Positions 25,505 to 34,476 of a stretch of DNA of 64,000 bases are shown in pieces. Position numbers and translations under genes: made by a program. The notes beneath the pieces were generated by a model. That model was given only the letters and a program-made list of their open reading frames with translations, ran no database searches and was not told the DNA's origin. Position 1 is the stretch's first letter, and each line of letters opens with the position of its first letter. The DNA is from GCA-003244245 sp052390115 (GTDB lineage Bacteria; Actinomycetota; Actinomycetes; Mycobacteriales; Pseudonocardiaceae): the NCBI GenBank assembly GCA_052390115.1, contig JBQTHE010000011.1, positions 112,947-176,946 on the forward strand. Reading direction: 5' to 3'.

Positions 25505-26470
25505 GTGATCGGTGTGGTCCGTTCTCGTGTGGTTCGGCTGCTCAAGATGGCCGGGCTGGCCGGGATGGTGGCCTTCCTATCCACCGGGTGCTCGGTGCAC
25601 GAGGTGTTCGCGTTCGGCTGGCCGGAGGGGGTCACCCCACAGGCCGAGACGATGCGCGCACTGTGGATCTGGGCGACGGTGGCGGCGCTGGTGGTCGGGG
25701 CGATCGTCGCAGGGCTGCTCATGTGGTCGGTCACCTTTCACCGCAAACGGTCCGACGAGATGCCTCGGCAGACCCAGTACAACCTGCCACTCGAGATCGT
25801 CTACACGGTCATCCCGTTCGTGATCGTGGCGGTGCTTTTCTATTTCACCGCGACAGCGCAGAACTTCGTCAACGCCAAGGTCGATAACCCCGACCTGCGG
25901 GTCAGAGTGGTCGGCTTCCAATGGAACTGGGAGTTCCAGTACCTGCAGGACAGGCCGGGCACCGACGGCATCTATCAGGTCCGGCGGACAGGGGACGGCT
26001 CACCACTGTCCACGCTCGGCTCACCCAGCACGGTCCCGATCCTGGTGGTTCCTACCGATCGAGTGGTGGAGTACGAGATCGTGTCGACCGACGTACTGCA
26101 CTCGTTCTACATACCGGAGTTCCTCTTCAAGCGTGACGTCTTCCCGCGACCGGAGAAGAACAGCACCGACAACGTGTTCCAGACCACGGTAGAGCGTCCT
26201 GGCGCTTTTGTCGGTCGCTGCGCCGAGTTGTGCGGTACCTACCACTCGACGATGAACTTCGAGCTCCGGGCCTTGCCGGGGAGCTTGTTCGACCGTTACC
26301 TGGTCCTTCGAGCCCAGACCAATCCGCTGACTACCCGGCCGTACACCGCCGGCGAGGCGCTCGCGCAGCTGAACTGCGGCGAGCTGTGCGCGCCCGAGGC
26401 GGTGACCACCTCCCCCTTTGACACCGACCGCACCGCCAGGGAGATCCGCCAGGCCGGCGGGGGCCGCTAG
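25505..26470 (+). CDS. ctaC: Cytochrome c oxidase subunit II
   Basis: The CuA-containing electron entry subunit of aa3 oxidase in the bc1-aa3 supercomplex. The 321-aa precursor has a lipoprotein-type signal (MAGLAGMVAFLSTGC, lipobox LSTGC), two membrane helices and a periplasmic-facing cupredoxin domain. CuA ligands are visible in DVLHSFYIPEF and RCAELCGTYHSTM. The GTG start has GGGGAGG about 10 nt upstream. ctaF follows after 63 bp. It is equivalent to Rv2200c. Confidence 0.96.
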   Translation: MIGVVRSRVVRLLKMAGLAGMVAFLSTGCSVHEVFAFGWPEGVTPQAETMRALWIWATVAALVVGAIVAGLLMWSVTFHRKRSDEMPRQTQYNLPLEIVYTVIPFVIVAVLFYFTATAQNFVNAKVDNPDLRVRVVGFQWNWEFQYLQDRPGTDGIYQVRRTGDGSPLSTLGSPSTVPILVVPTDRVVEYEIVSTDVLHSFYIPEFLFKRDVFPRPEKNSTDNVFQTTVERPGAFVGRCAELCGTYHSTMNFELRALPGSLFDRYLVLRAQTNPLTTRPYTAGEALAQLNCGELCAPEAVTTSPFDTDRTAREIRQAGGGR

Positions 26471-26533
26471 CCTTTCCCATAACCTGGAGTATCGACCGGT
26501 CCCTTCGCCCATGTTCGAGAGCGAGGCAGCACC

Positions 26534-26935
26534 ATGAGGGTCGAAGCGCGGATCTTCGAGATCAACACCGCGTTCTTCTTCCTGTCCGCAGTGGTCTATG
26601 GCCTGTGGTCGGCTGGCGAGCCGGTCGGGACCGCGGCGTTGACCCTGACGGGCGGGCTGACCCTCATCATCGGCACGTACTTCCGCTTCGTGTCCCGGCG
26701 GGTCCGGATGCGCCCGGAGGACAACGTCGATGCCGAGATCTCTGACGGCGCCGGCGAGCTCGGCTTCTTCTCACCCGGCAGTTACTGGCCAGTCGCGATG
26801 GCGGTGGCAGCGAGCGTGGTCGGGTTCGCGCTGGCTTTCAATCAGTGGTGGCTGGTCACGGTCGGTATCGTGGTGGTCCTCATGACGGTGGCCGGGCTGG
26901 TCTTCGAGTACCACACCGGGCCCAAGGCAGGATGA
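26534..26935 (+). CDS. ctaF: Cytochrome c oxidase subunit IV (actinobacterial)
   Basis: A 133-aa small membrane subunit of the aa3 oxidase. It has four hydrophobic helices in two pairs, split by a hydrophilic loop (RVRMRPEDNVDAEISDGAGE), and the motif GFFSPGSYWPVAMA typical of the family. It is equivalent to Rv2199c and placed, as there, directly after ctaC. Expression with ctaC is likely given the 63-bp gap and same strand. Confidence 0.92.
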   Translation: MRVEARIFEINTAFFFLSAVVYGLWSAGEPVGTAALTLTGGLTLIIGTYFRFVSRRVRMRPEDNVDAEISDGAGELGFFSPGSYWPVAMAVAASVVGFALAFNQWWLVTVGIVVVLMTVAGLVFEYHTGPKAG

Positions 26936-26939
26936 CGCC

Positions 26940-26968
26940 GTCCCCCTCGGCTCAGCGGTGGCGGGGAC
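26940..26968. terminator. Hairpin between convergent ctaF and qcrB
   Basis: GTCCCC at 26940-26945 pairs with GGGGAC at 26963-26968 around a 17-nt loop, 4 bp after the ctaF stop and 25 bp from the qcrB stop. No T-tract follows, which is usual for high-GC terminators. Confidence 0.45.
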
Positions 26969-26993
26969 TCGCCTGGTCGCCTGAACTGCCGGC

Positions 26994-28655
26994 TTAGTCG
27001 TTGGGCTGCTGCGGCCGGCCGGCCAACTTTCGGCCTGCGCCGTCGGTGCCGGCTCCGTCTCCGGCGGCAGACTCGTGGCGGGCCTTCTCCAGTGCTCTCG
27101 TCTGCTCCGGAGGATCCGGTCGCACCAGAGATCCGGGCACTGGAGCACCGGCCGAGCCCAGCTGGTTCATCCGCTTGGGAACCGGCGCGCCCTGGTACTC
27201 CAGCGGGATGGGGTGACCGTGCGCATCGACGCCGCCAAGGGGTTGGTGCAACTCGATGAACTCACCGTGCGGCAGGCGCTTGATGATGCCGGTCTCGATG
27301 CCGTGTTCGAGGACTGCGCGGTCGGCGCGCTGCAGCCCAAGGCAGATCCGGTACGTGACGTAGTAAGAGATCGGTGGCAACAACAGCAGGCCGATGCGAC
27401 CGGCCCAGGTGGTCGCGTTCAACGAAATGTCAAATACGTACGCGATGACGTCATTACCGCCCGAGAGCAGCAAAATGAACATGAACGAAATCGCCATCAT
27501 CCCCAGACCGGCCCGCACCGGAACGTCCCGTGGCCGCTGCAGAAGGTTGTGGGTGGCGTTGTCCTTGGTCAGCTTGCGCTCGATGGCGGGGTACATCGCC
27601 GCGAGGGTGAACATGATGGCGGGAAGCACCATCGTCGGCCAGAACGACGCGGGAATCATGTAATCGCCCAGGTAGAGCTCCCAGGCAGGCCATAGCCGGG
27701 TGGAACCGTCGAGCCAGCCGACGTACCAGTCGGGTTGCGACGCCGCCGAGACCTGGGCTGGGTTGTACGGGCCGAAGTTCCACACCGGGTTGATCTGGAA
27801 CAGCCCCGCCATGATGCAGATCACACCGATGTTCACCATGGCGAAGCCGCCGGCCTTCACCGCGAAGATCGGCAGGATCCGCACGCCGACCACGTTGCGC
27901 TCGGTGCGACCAGGGCCGGGGAACTGGGTGTGCTTCTGGTACCAGACCAGCCCGAGGTGCACCGCGATGAGTGCGAACAGGATGCCGGGGATGATCAGCA
28001 CGTGGAGGATGAAGAACCGAGGAATGATCATTGTGCCGGGGAACTCGCCACCAAAGACCGCCCAGTGCAACCAGGTACCGATCACTGGTGGGGACATGGT
28101 GATCGCCGAGATGATCCGGAGTCCGGTTCCCGAGAGCAGGTCGTCAGGCAGCGAGTATCCGGTGAGACCTTCGAACCCGGCCAGGATCGCAATGAGGACG
28201 CCGATCATCCAGTTCGTCTCCCGCGGCTTGCGGAAGGCGCCGGTGAAGAAGGTGCGGAACATGTGTGCGACGATGGCCGCGACGAACAGCAGCGCTGCCC
28301 AATGGTGCACCTGCCGGATGAACAGGCCACCACGGACGTCGAAGGAGAGCTCCAGGGTTGACTCGTACGCCCGGGACATCTCGATGCCGCGGAGGTTCTG
28401 GTATACGCCCTGGTAGGTGACCTCCTCCATGGAGGGGTCAAAGAACAACGTCAGGTACGTCCCGGATAGCAACAGGACGATGAAGGTGTTCAGCGCGATC
28501 TCCCCGAGCATGAACGACCAGTGCGTCGGGAAGACCTTGTTGATCTGTCTGCGCATGCCGGCAGCCAGGTGGAACCGCTGGTCAAGTTCGTCGGCTGACT
28601 TACCGGCCCTGGCAGCCAGGCCCGACGGCTTGCTCGGCGTTGTCATGGAACTCAT
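26994..28655 (-). CDS. qcrB: Cytochrome bc1 complex cytochrome b subunit
   Basis: The quinol-oxidising membrane subunit with two b-type haems. The 553-aa product has an actinobacterial N-terminal extension, then the cytochrome b core: QVHHWAALLFVAAIVAHMFRTFF with haem-ligand histidines, GYSLPDDLLSGTGLRI, and TWLHWAVFGGEFPG near the quinol site. It also carries the long actinobacterial C-terminal extension (about residues 400-553). Its start overlaps the qcrA stop (ATGA). QcrB is the known target of bc1 inhibitors in mycobacteria. It is equivalent to Rv2196. Confidence 0.97.
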   Translation of the reverse strand: MSSMTTPSKPSGLAARAGKSADELDQRFHLAAGMRRQINKVFPTHWSFMLGEIALNTFIVLLLSGTYLTLFFDPSMEEVTYQGVYQNLRGIEMSRAYESTLELSFDVRGGLFIRQVHHWAALLFVAAIVAHMFRTFFTGAFRKPRETNWMIGVLIAILAGFEGLTGYSLPDDLLSGTGLRIISAITMSPPVIGTWLHWAVFGGEFPGTMIIPRFFILHVLIIPGILFALIAVHLGLVWYQKHTQFPGPGRTERNVVGVRILPIFAVKAGGFAMVNIGVICIMAGLFQINPVWNFGPYNPAQVSAASQPDWYVGWLDGSTRLWPAWELYLGDYMIPASFWPTMVLPAIMFTLAAMYPAIERKLTKDNATHNLLQRPRDVPVRAGLGMMAISFMFILLLSGGNDVIAYVFDISLNATTWAGRIGLLLLPPISYYVTYRICLGLQRADRAVLEHGIETGIIKRLPHGEFIELHQPLGGVDAHGHPIPLEYQGAPVPKRMNQLGSAGAPVPGSLVRPDPPEQTRALEKARHESAAGDGAGTDGAGRKLAGRPQQPND

Positions 28656-29794
28656 GACCTCCGCTCCCAGAATGCCGGTCCTACAGGCTCGATGAAGTCA
28701 CCGTTGGCATAGAAGTATCCCTCATCGTCGACGTCGATGGGCAGCTGAGGCAAGGCTCTGGTGGCCGGACCGAAGATCGGCTTGGCGTACTGCAACATGT
28801 CGAACTGCGATTGGTGGCACGGACAGAGCAGCCTGGCGGTCTGCGCCTCGTACAGCGAGGCGGGGCAGCCCAGGTGGGTGCAGATCTTCGAGTACGCGTA
28901 GAAATCTCCGTAGTGGAAGTTGACCTGGCCCTCGCGCTGGACCACCTGCGCCGCCTGCTCTGGCCGCAACCGGATGAGCATCACGGGACCGTCGGAAGCG
29001 CGCACCGCCTTGTGCGCCTCCTCCTCCGACCAGGAGCGCTTGTACGCGAAGACCGTCGCAATGCTGCCGGCGGCGAGGTCCTCGGGGCGGGCCAGGGTGA
29101 TGTCGTGATCCTCATAGCGCAGGTACACCCGCTCACCGTCATCCGAGCGCCAGGGCGTGACCCACAGCGCGGCGTTGGCGCCGCCCTGCCAGGGATTTCG
29201 CACCAGGCCACCCAAGGCGAGGACCCCGGTCCCGATCCCGAGGACACCGGCGCCCGCCCCAGCCGCTCGCTTGATCAGGGACCGCCGCCCGATGTTGCTG
29301 CGGGTACCGGTGTCGGTCAGGATCGCCGTCGTGGTCACGCGGTCCACCTCGGCGGAACCGCCCATGTGCCGTTCCTGCACCGCGGTCTCGTGCGGCAGCA
29401 GGCGCTTGGCGTACAGGATCGTCCCAGCACCGATCGCGTACACCGACACCCCGAATAAGAGCCCGATGATCGGCGTGTAGAGCTGGTACAGCAGGTGCTG
29501 GCTGTCCGGGCTGCCGGGTGGGGCGTACTCCCACGGCCAGAACAGAAAGGCCGCCAGGAAACCCAAACCAGCCAGCGCTGCGACGATGAACCATTGCGCG
29601 ACCTTGCGCTCGGTGCGCTTCTCGGCACGGGTGTCCGGCACCGGAAACGGTGCCTCCTGGTGCTCGATGGCTACCCCGTCGGCGGCCAAGCCCAGCCGGA
29701 CCAGTTCTTCGCGGCTCAACGTGGACAGGTCGGCGTCACTCGGGGGACGTCGCTGCCCGGCCTGCCCCCCGGAGGGTCCATCATGGCCGCTCAT
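28652..29794 (-). CDS. qcrA: Cytochrome bc1 complex Rieske iron-sulfur subunit
   Basis: Carries the 2Fe-2S cluster that takes electrons from quinol to the dihaem cytochrome. The 380-aa product (ATG 29794, MSGHDGPSGG) has three hydrophobic helices (two near 80-150, one near 195-215 after GRRSLIKRAAG) and a C-terminal Rieske domain with CTHLGCPAS and CPCHQSQFD. The start was chosen because ATG overlaps the qcrC stop as ATGA; an ATG 18 bp further upstream lies inside qcrC. It is equivalent to Rv2195. Confidence 0.96.
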   Translation of the reverse strand: MSGHDGPSGGQAGQRRPPSDADLSTLSREELVRLGLAADGVAIEHQEAPFPVPDTRAEKRTERKVAQWFIVAALAGLGFLAAFLFWPWEYAPPGSPDSQHLLYQLYTPIIGLLFGVSVYAIGAGTILYAKRLLPHETAVQERHMGGSAEVDRVTTTAILTDTGTRSNIGRRSLIKRAAGAGAGVLGIGTGVLALGGLVRNPWQGGANAALWVTPWRSDDGERVYLRYEDHDITLARPEDLAAGSIATVFAYKRSWSEEEAHKAVRASDGPVMLIRLRPEQAAQVVQREGQVNFHYGDFYAYSKICTHLGCPASLYEAQTARLLCPCHQSQFDMLQYAKPIFGPATRALPQLPIDVDDEGYFYANGDFIEPVGPAFWERRS

Positions 29795-30633
29795 GCCTTG
29801 GATCCGATCCACAATGTGGCGGCGACCAGTGCCGCGATCCCGACGATCCAGGCAATCAGACCCTCCGAGATCGGCCCGTAACCACCGAGGGGGTAGCCAC
29901 CCGGGTTGTTGCGGTTCTCGGTGACCGACTCGAGGTAGGCGATGATGTCGCGCTTCTCCTCCGGGGTGATCTGCCGGTCGGAGAACTTGGGCATGCTCTG
30001 CGGACCGGTGATCATCGAACTGTAGATCTGCTGCGCGTTGACGTCCTTGATCGCGGGAGCGAACTTGCCGGAGGACAGCGCGATGCCGCGTCCGGTGAAC
30101 TGGTGGCAGGACGCACAGTTGAGTCGGAACAGCTCGCCACCCTGCGCCGGGTCACCGCCGCCGAGGTCGCCTCTCGGCACCGTCGGGCCGCCGCCGTTGG
30201 CCTGCACGAAGGCACCCATCGCGTCGATCTCCTCCGGGGTGAACTTGACCGGCTTCTCGGCGTTCTGGGCCTCCTGGCGCGCCGCGGGCATCCGCCCGGT
30301 GGAGACCTGGAAGTACACTGCGGCCTCCCCGGTGCCGATCAGGCTGGGCCCGCGGTCAGGCACTCCCTGCAGGTTGGAGCCGTGGCAGCTGATGCAGGCG
30401 TTGTTATAGAGCTGCTCGCCCTGGCGCACCAGCGCCGGATCGCCCTGGGCATGCGCGGTCTGCGGCTGCGGGGCCAATACCGTGTACAGCACGCCGGCGG
30501 ACAGCAGTGCCACAGTGAGTGCCAGCATCCCGGACACCCGACGACGCAACCGGCTGCGGCCCCCCCGCCTAGGCCGGGCGGGCTTCGATCCTCCGGTGGG
30601 GCTCGGTCGGCCATCGGATTCTGCGGTGGTCAT
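29791..30633 (-). CDS. qcrC: Cytochrome bc1 complex dihaem cytochrome c subunit
   Basis: A membrane-anchored dihaem cytochrome c that passes electrons directly to the aa3 oxidase. The 280-aa product has an Arg/Pro-rich N terminus, a signal/anchor helix (VSGMLALTVALLSAGVLY) and two CXXCH haem sites: C80-C83-H84 and C173-C176-H177. A C-terminal membrane helix (GLIAWIVGIAALVAATLWIG) follows. It is equivalent to Rv2194 and is the first gene of the qcrCAB operon, 44 bp behind ctaE. Confidence 0.96.
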   Translation of the reverse strand: MTTAESDGRPSPTGGSKPARPRRGGRSRLRRRVSGMLALTVALLSAGVLYTVLAPQPQTAHAQGDPALVRQGEQLYNNACISCHGSNLQGVPDRGPSLIGTGEAAVYFQVSTGRMPAARQEAQNAEKPVKFTPEEIDAMGAFVQANGGGPTVPRGDLGGGDPAQGGELFRLNCASCHQFTGRGIALSSGKFAPAIKDVNAQQIYSSMITGPQSMPKFSDRQITPEEKRDIIAYLESVTENRNNPGGYPLGGYGPISEGLIAWIVGIAALVAATLWIGSKA

Positions 30634-30677
30634 CGGTCTCGGCTACCCCTGCTGTCTTGTTCGGCTCGGTGCTCGTG

Positions 30678-31325
30678 CTAGGGCAAGAAGTAGATAGTGG
30701 CGAACAAGCCGATCCACACCACGTCGACGAAGTGCCAGTAGTAAGACACGACGATCGCGGCGGTGGCTTGTGCCGGAGTGAACTTGCTCAGCTTGGTCCG
30801 GACGATGAGGAAGATGAATGCGATTAAACCCCCGGTCACGTGCAGGCCGTGGAACCCGGTAGTGAGGTAGAACACAGTGCCGTAAGCCCCTGAGGGGATC
30901 GTGACACCCTCGTGGATCAGGTTGCGGTACTCGTTGGCCTGCCCGAGCACGAACAATGTGCCCATGATCAGGGTGATCGTGTACCAGAGCCGCAGCCCGA
31001 ATACGTCGCCCTGCTCAGCCTTGAACACGCCCCACTGGCAGGTGAACGATGAGGCCACCAGAATGATCGTGACCACCAGTGCATAGGGAACGTCCAGATG
31101 GATCGGCTCGCCGGTGGACTCGAGGATCGGCGGCCACGGACCGTCGTTTTGCGCCTTCACCGTGAAGAACATCGCGAACAGACCGGCGAAGAACATCAGC
31201 TCGCTGGACAGCCACACGATGGTGCCGACGCTGACCATGTTGGGCCGGTTCAGCGAGTGCACCCGTTGACTGATGGACGGCGCCGCCAGGCTGGACGAGG
31301 GGGTCACACCAAGCATTATGACCAT
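30678..31325 (-). CDS. ctaE: Cytochrome c oxidase subunit III
   Basis: A five-helix subunit of the aa3 oxidase. The 215-aa product contains SLNRPNMVSVGTIVWLSSEL and FMFF-type helices, EYRNLIHEGVTIPSGAYG, FHGLHVTGGLIAF and the C-terminal SYYWHFVDVVWIGLFATIYF. The start is ambiguous between ATG 31325, ATG 31316 and GTG 31307; the first is used here. It begins the ctaE-qcrC-qcrA-qcrB operon, the standard supercomplex arrangement (Rv2193-Rv2196). Confidence 0.95.
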   Translation of the reverse strand: MVIMLGVTPSSSLAAPSISQRVHSLNRPNMVSVGTIVWLSSELMFFAGLFAMFFTVKAQNDGPWPPILESTGEPIHLDVPYALVVTIILVASSFTCQWGVFKAEQGDVFGLRLWYTITLIMGTLFVLGQANEYRNLIHEGVTIPSGAYGTVFYLTTGFHGLHVTGGLIAFIFLIVRTKLSKFTPAQATAAIVVSYYWHFVDVVWIGLFATIYFLP

Positions 31326-31512
31326 AGGGCGCCTGCCTCGGCTGGGCCGGGGCAGGGTGATACCCGCCGCGAGTGACGGGTCCCGGACCGGCGGATACCC
31401 GCAACCCGGCGCGGGCACCGAGCTTTAGCACACACCGGCACGGTGCACAGTCACACCCACACTGGACCATCCCGCAAACGCCTGGATGTTTGCCCGGATA
31501 TCATCCGTGCCA

Positions 31513-31526
31513 ACCGTCCGGACGGT
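31513..31526. promoter_or_regulatory. Perfect 14-bp palindrome in the ctaE/receiver-like gene divergent region
   Basis: ACCGTCCGGACGGT is its own reverse complement and lies between the divergent starts of ctaE (31325) and the receiver-like gene (31594). It is a plausible operator or part of a hairpin. No regulator can be named. Confidence 0.4.
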
Positions 31527-31593
31527 GACCCGATCCGGCCACCGCAGGCGTGCGGCCACTGGGACCACCGACATTGAGGACCTCGACCACCAG

Positions 31594-32010
31594 ATGAACG
31601 CTCGGAGCGACGCCACCACTGTTCTGGTTTTCAGCCACCGACCGGAGGTTCGCGAGGCCATCGTCAACGCGGTCGGGCGGCGTCCGGCGGCGGATATCGG
31701 CCGGCTGGACTACGTCGAGGTTGGGACGATCGCCGAGGTGCTGACCGAAGTCGACGCGGGCGGGGTGGACCTGGCGATCCTCGACGGCGAGGCCCAGCCC
31801 ACCGGAGGGATGGGGCTGTCCCGGCAGCTCAAGAACGAGATTACGAACTGCCCGCCGGTGATCGTCTCGGTGCAGCGCAGGGACGACCGCTGGTTAGCCG
31901 TCTGGTCGCAGGCCGACGCGGTGATCGTGCACCCGTTGGATCCGCTGGTCGCCGCCGAAACCGTGGCCGAGGTGCTTCGCTCGCACCGGCTGCCGGTGGC
32001 GAACAGCTGA
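31594..32010 (+). CDS. Response regulator receiver-like protein without output domain
   Basis: A 138-aa protein with a Rossmann-like receiver fold. It has TTVLVFSHRPEVREAIVNAV at the N terminus, a central GGVDLAILDGEAQPTGGMGL that corresponds to the phospho-acceptor strand (Asp in ILDGE), and VIVHPLDPLVAAETVAEVL at the end. Normal CheY acidic-pocket residues after beta-1 are replaced by SHRPE, so phosphorylation is doubtful. Proteins of this kind sit next to trpD/ctaE in many actinobacteria. It ends 11 bp before trpD, so the two are probably co-transcribed. Confidence 0.8.
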   Translation: MNARSDATTVLVFSHRPEVREAIVNAVGRRPAADIGRLDYVEVGTIAEVLTEVDAGGVDLAILDGEAQPTGGMGLSRQLKNEITNCPPVIVSVQRRDDRWLAVWSQADAVIVHPLDPLVAAETVAEVLRSHRLPVANS

Positions 32011-32021
32011 GGCCGCGCAAC

Positions 32022-33089
32022 ATGGTCACGACGCCCGAGGCCCGCAGCTGGCCCGTCCTGCTCACTCAGTTGATCGCCGGGGCCGACCTGGATGCCGGCG
32101 ACACGGCCTGGGCGATGGACCAGGTGATGACCGGTACCGCGACACCCGCCCAGATGGCCGCGTTCGTGGTGGCGCTGCGGATCAAGGGCGAGACCCCGGC
32201 AGAGATCGCCGGACTTGCCGGCGGCATGCTTGCCCACGCCCGCCGGGTGCACGTCCCCGAGCGAGCGGTCGACGTGGTCGGTACTGGGGGCGACCAGGCG
32301 CACACCGTCAACCTCTCCACGATGACCGCGCTGGTGACTGCCGCGGCAGGCGCACCGGTCGTCAAGCACGGCAACCGCGCGGCGTCCTCGAAGTGCGGCA
32401 CCGCGGACGTGCTCGAGGCGCTCGGGGTGGCGATCGACCTCGGCCCGGAGCAGGTGGCGCAGTGCGTGGCCGAGGTGGGAATCGGGTTCTGCTTCGCACC
32501 GCTGTTTCACCCGGCGATGCGGCACGCGGCCGGGGTACGGCGTGAGATCGGGATACCCACTGCGTTCAACTTCCTCGGTCCGCTGACCAACCCGGCGCAG
32601 CCGGACGCCGGCCTAGTGGGGTGCGCGGACCTGCGGATGGCTCCGGTGATGGCCCAGGTGCTCGCTGCCCGGGGTGTCAGCGCGCTGCTGGTCCGTGGCG
32701 ACGACGGGCTCGACGAGATCACCACCACGACCACCACCTCGGTATGGGTGATCGACGGTGGCGCGGTGCGGCGTAACCAGTTGGACCCGGCGGCGCTGGG
32801 CGTGCCAGTGGCCCGTCGAGAAGACCTGCGCGGCGGGGACGCTGCGACCAATGCCGATGTGGTGCGGCGTCTGCTCGCCGGGGATCCCGGTCCGGTGCGG
32901 GATGCCGTACTACTCAACTCAGCCGCCGCGCTTGCCACCCACCGTGGCCTCACCGGTGATCTCGTCGGGGATCTCATGGGGACGGCACAGCGCGCAGCCG
33001 AGGCTATCGACTCCGGCGCTGCGGCCGCGCTGCTGGAGCGCTGGGCAAGGCTGACCGCGGAGCTGTCCCCGACCGCGACTCGGCGCTGA
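32022..33089 (+). CDS. trpD: Anthranilate phosphoribosyltransferase
   Basis: The second step of tryptophan synthesis: PRPP plus anthranilate to phosphoribosylanthranilate. The 355-aa product has the PRPP-binding VDVVGTGGDQAHTVNLSTM motif, the KHGNRAASSKCGTADVLEALG segment and FLGPLTNPAQPDAGLVG, plus the metal-site VRGDDGLDEI. Length is normal. In M. tuberculosis trpD (Rv2192c) is also next to ctaE, away from the other trp genes. No trp leader is visible. Confidence 0.97.
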   Translation: MVTTPEARSWPVLLTQLIAGADLDAGDTAWAMDQVMTGTATPAQMAAFVVALRIKGETPAEIAGLAGGMLAHARRVHVPERAVDVVGTGGDQAHTVNLSTMTALVTAAAGAPVVKHGNRAASSKCGTADVLEALGVAIDLGPEQVAQCVAEVGIGFCFAPLFHPAMRHAAGVRREIGIPTAFNFLGPLTNPAQPDAGLVGCADLRMAPVMAQVLAARGVSALLVRGDDGLDEITTTTTTSVWVIDGGAVRRNQLDPAALGVPVARREDLRGGDAATNADVVRRLLAGDPGPVRDAVLLNSAAALATHRGLTGDLVGDLMGTAQRAAEAIDSGAAAALLERWARLTAELSPTATRR

Positions 33090-33159
33090 CTCGGCTGGGC
33101 TGATCGCCTCGCGCAGTGCGCAACGAGACGTAACTGGAAGCACTCGCGATGGCCCTGAC

Positions 33160-33186
33160 CACCCTTGAGGGTGATGTAGATACATC
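33160..33186. other. Two adjacent short hairpins between trpD and NlpC/P60 gene
   Basis: CACCCTTGAGGGTG (33160-33173, 5-6 bp stem) is followed immediately by GATGTAGATACATC (33173-33186, 6-bp stem). They lie 70-97 bp after the trpD stop and 120 bp before the next start. One may be the trpD terminator and the other an operator for the envelope hydrolase gene. The rest of this 217-bp gap shows no further element; unlike the second paralogue it has no c-di-AMP aptamer. Confidence 0.35.
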
Positions 33187-33306
33187 GTACGAGTGAAGAT
33201 CCGCGCCCATGTCTCCGGGGATCCGTTACGCCGATTGCGGGATGATCTCTCGCGCGATCGCTCAGGCACCAGACACTGACGTCCCGAGAACAGGAGAAAG
33301 CCCCGG

Positions 33307-34353
33307 GTGGTGTCCCATCGTCTGAACCGCGCCGCTCGTAGTGTGGTGGCTGGCGTTCTCGTCACTGCCGCTGCGTTCAGTGTGCCCGCATTCCCCGCAG
33401 TGGCCGATCCAGCTCCCGCGCCCGCGCCGGACCCAGCCAAGACCGCTGCCGAGGTTCGCGAGTTGAGTCACCAGGCCGAAATGATCACGGAGCAGTGGCA
33501 CCTGGCTACCGACCGCCTCCTGGCCCGTCGAGCCGATGCGGACCGCGCCCGTAGCGATGCGGCGGCGGCGACGGCGACGGCCGATCAGGCCCGCGCGGCC
33601 CAACGTGCGTTCCGCGATCAGGTCGACCTCCTGACCAGTGCCACGTTCGAGGGTGTCCGGATCAGCAGCCTGGCCGCGATGCTGATCAGCGACTCGCCCC
33701 AGCAATTCATGGAGCAGATGTCCGCGCTGGACGTGCTGGCGGTGAGCAACAGAGAAGCGATGGACAAGCTCTCGGCTGCCGTCGCCCAGACCGAGCAGGC
33801 CGAGCTCGCCACCACTGATGCCGAAACCCGGGCCGCCGTCGCTGAGCTGGACGCCGAACGGATTGCCGGTGACGTGACCAAGGCCCGGATGGAGATGGGC
33901 CGCCAGATCGATCTGGTGCAGGCTCGCCTCGGCCAGCTCACCGCTGACGAGTTCGCCCGCTATGCGTCCGAGGGAGTCACTGACTTCCCACTCGACATCG
34001 CGGGTGACGGAGTCGGGGTCATGGCCCTGCGGGCGGCGCTGACCAGGCAGGGAGCACCTTATATCTGGGGCGCCGAGGGGCCGAGCACCTTCGACTGCTC
34101 GGGTCTGATGATGTGGGCCTACCGGCAGGCCGGGGTGCAACTGCCGAGGGGCAGTTGGGACCAGGCCAAAGTCGGGACCGCCGTGTTCTCGGGACTGCTG
34201 CCGGGCGACCTCATCGCGCTGTACTCCCCAGTGAGTCACATCGGTATGTACGTGGGGAACGGGCTGTACCTCCACGCGCCGCAGAGCGGCGATGTGGTCA
34301 AAGTCGCCAGGGTTCCGTGGCATGTCGTCACGGCGATCCGGCGGATCGGCTGA
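33307..34353 (+). CDS. NlpC/P60 peptidoglycan endopeptidase, coiled-coil type (paralogue 1)
   Basis: A secreted 348-aa cell-wall hydrolase, similar in layout to Rv2190c/RipC. A signal peptide (residues 1-about 31, cleavage after AVAD) is followed by a long Ala/Glu/Arg-rich coiled coil (about 40-215) and a C-terminal NlpC/P60 domain (about 240-348). The catalytic Cys is in TFDCSGLMMWAY and the His in VSHIGMYVGNG, with a further His in YLHAPQSGD. GTG 33307 has AGGAG 10 nt upstream. It is paralogous to the gene at 35093. It cleaves within peptide stems (D-Glu to diamino acid bond) by family analogy. Confidence 0.93.
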   Translation: MVSHRLNRAARSVVAGVLVTAAAFSVPAFPAVADPAPAPAPDPAKTAAEVRELSHQAEMITEQWHLATDRLLARRADADRARSDAAAATATADQARAAQRAFRDQVDLLTSATFEGVRISSLAAMLISDSPQQFMEQMSALDVLAVSNREAMDKLSAAVAQTEQAELATTDAETRAAVAELDAERIAGDVTKARMEMGRQIDLVQARLGQLTADEFARYASEGVTDFPLDIAGDGVGVMALRAALTRQGAPYIWGAEGPSTFDCSGLMMWAYRQAGVQLPRGSWDQAKVGTAVFSGLLPGDLIALYSPVSHIGMYVGNGLYLHAPQSGDVVKVARVPWHVVTAIRRIG

Positions 34354-34476
34354 TCTGGCTCTTCGGCTGGGGTCGGATCCACAGGTAGCGGTGCGCTGCA
34401 CTCGTACTCCCGAGATTGTCAGGGTGACCTACTAACGTCCGCCGTGACGAGATCACGAGTGAGACGGGAGCCCGAT

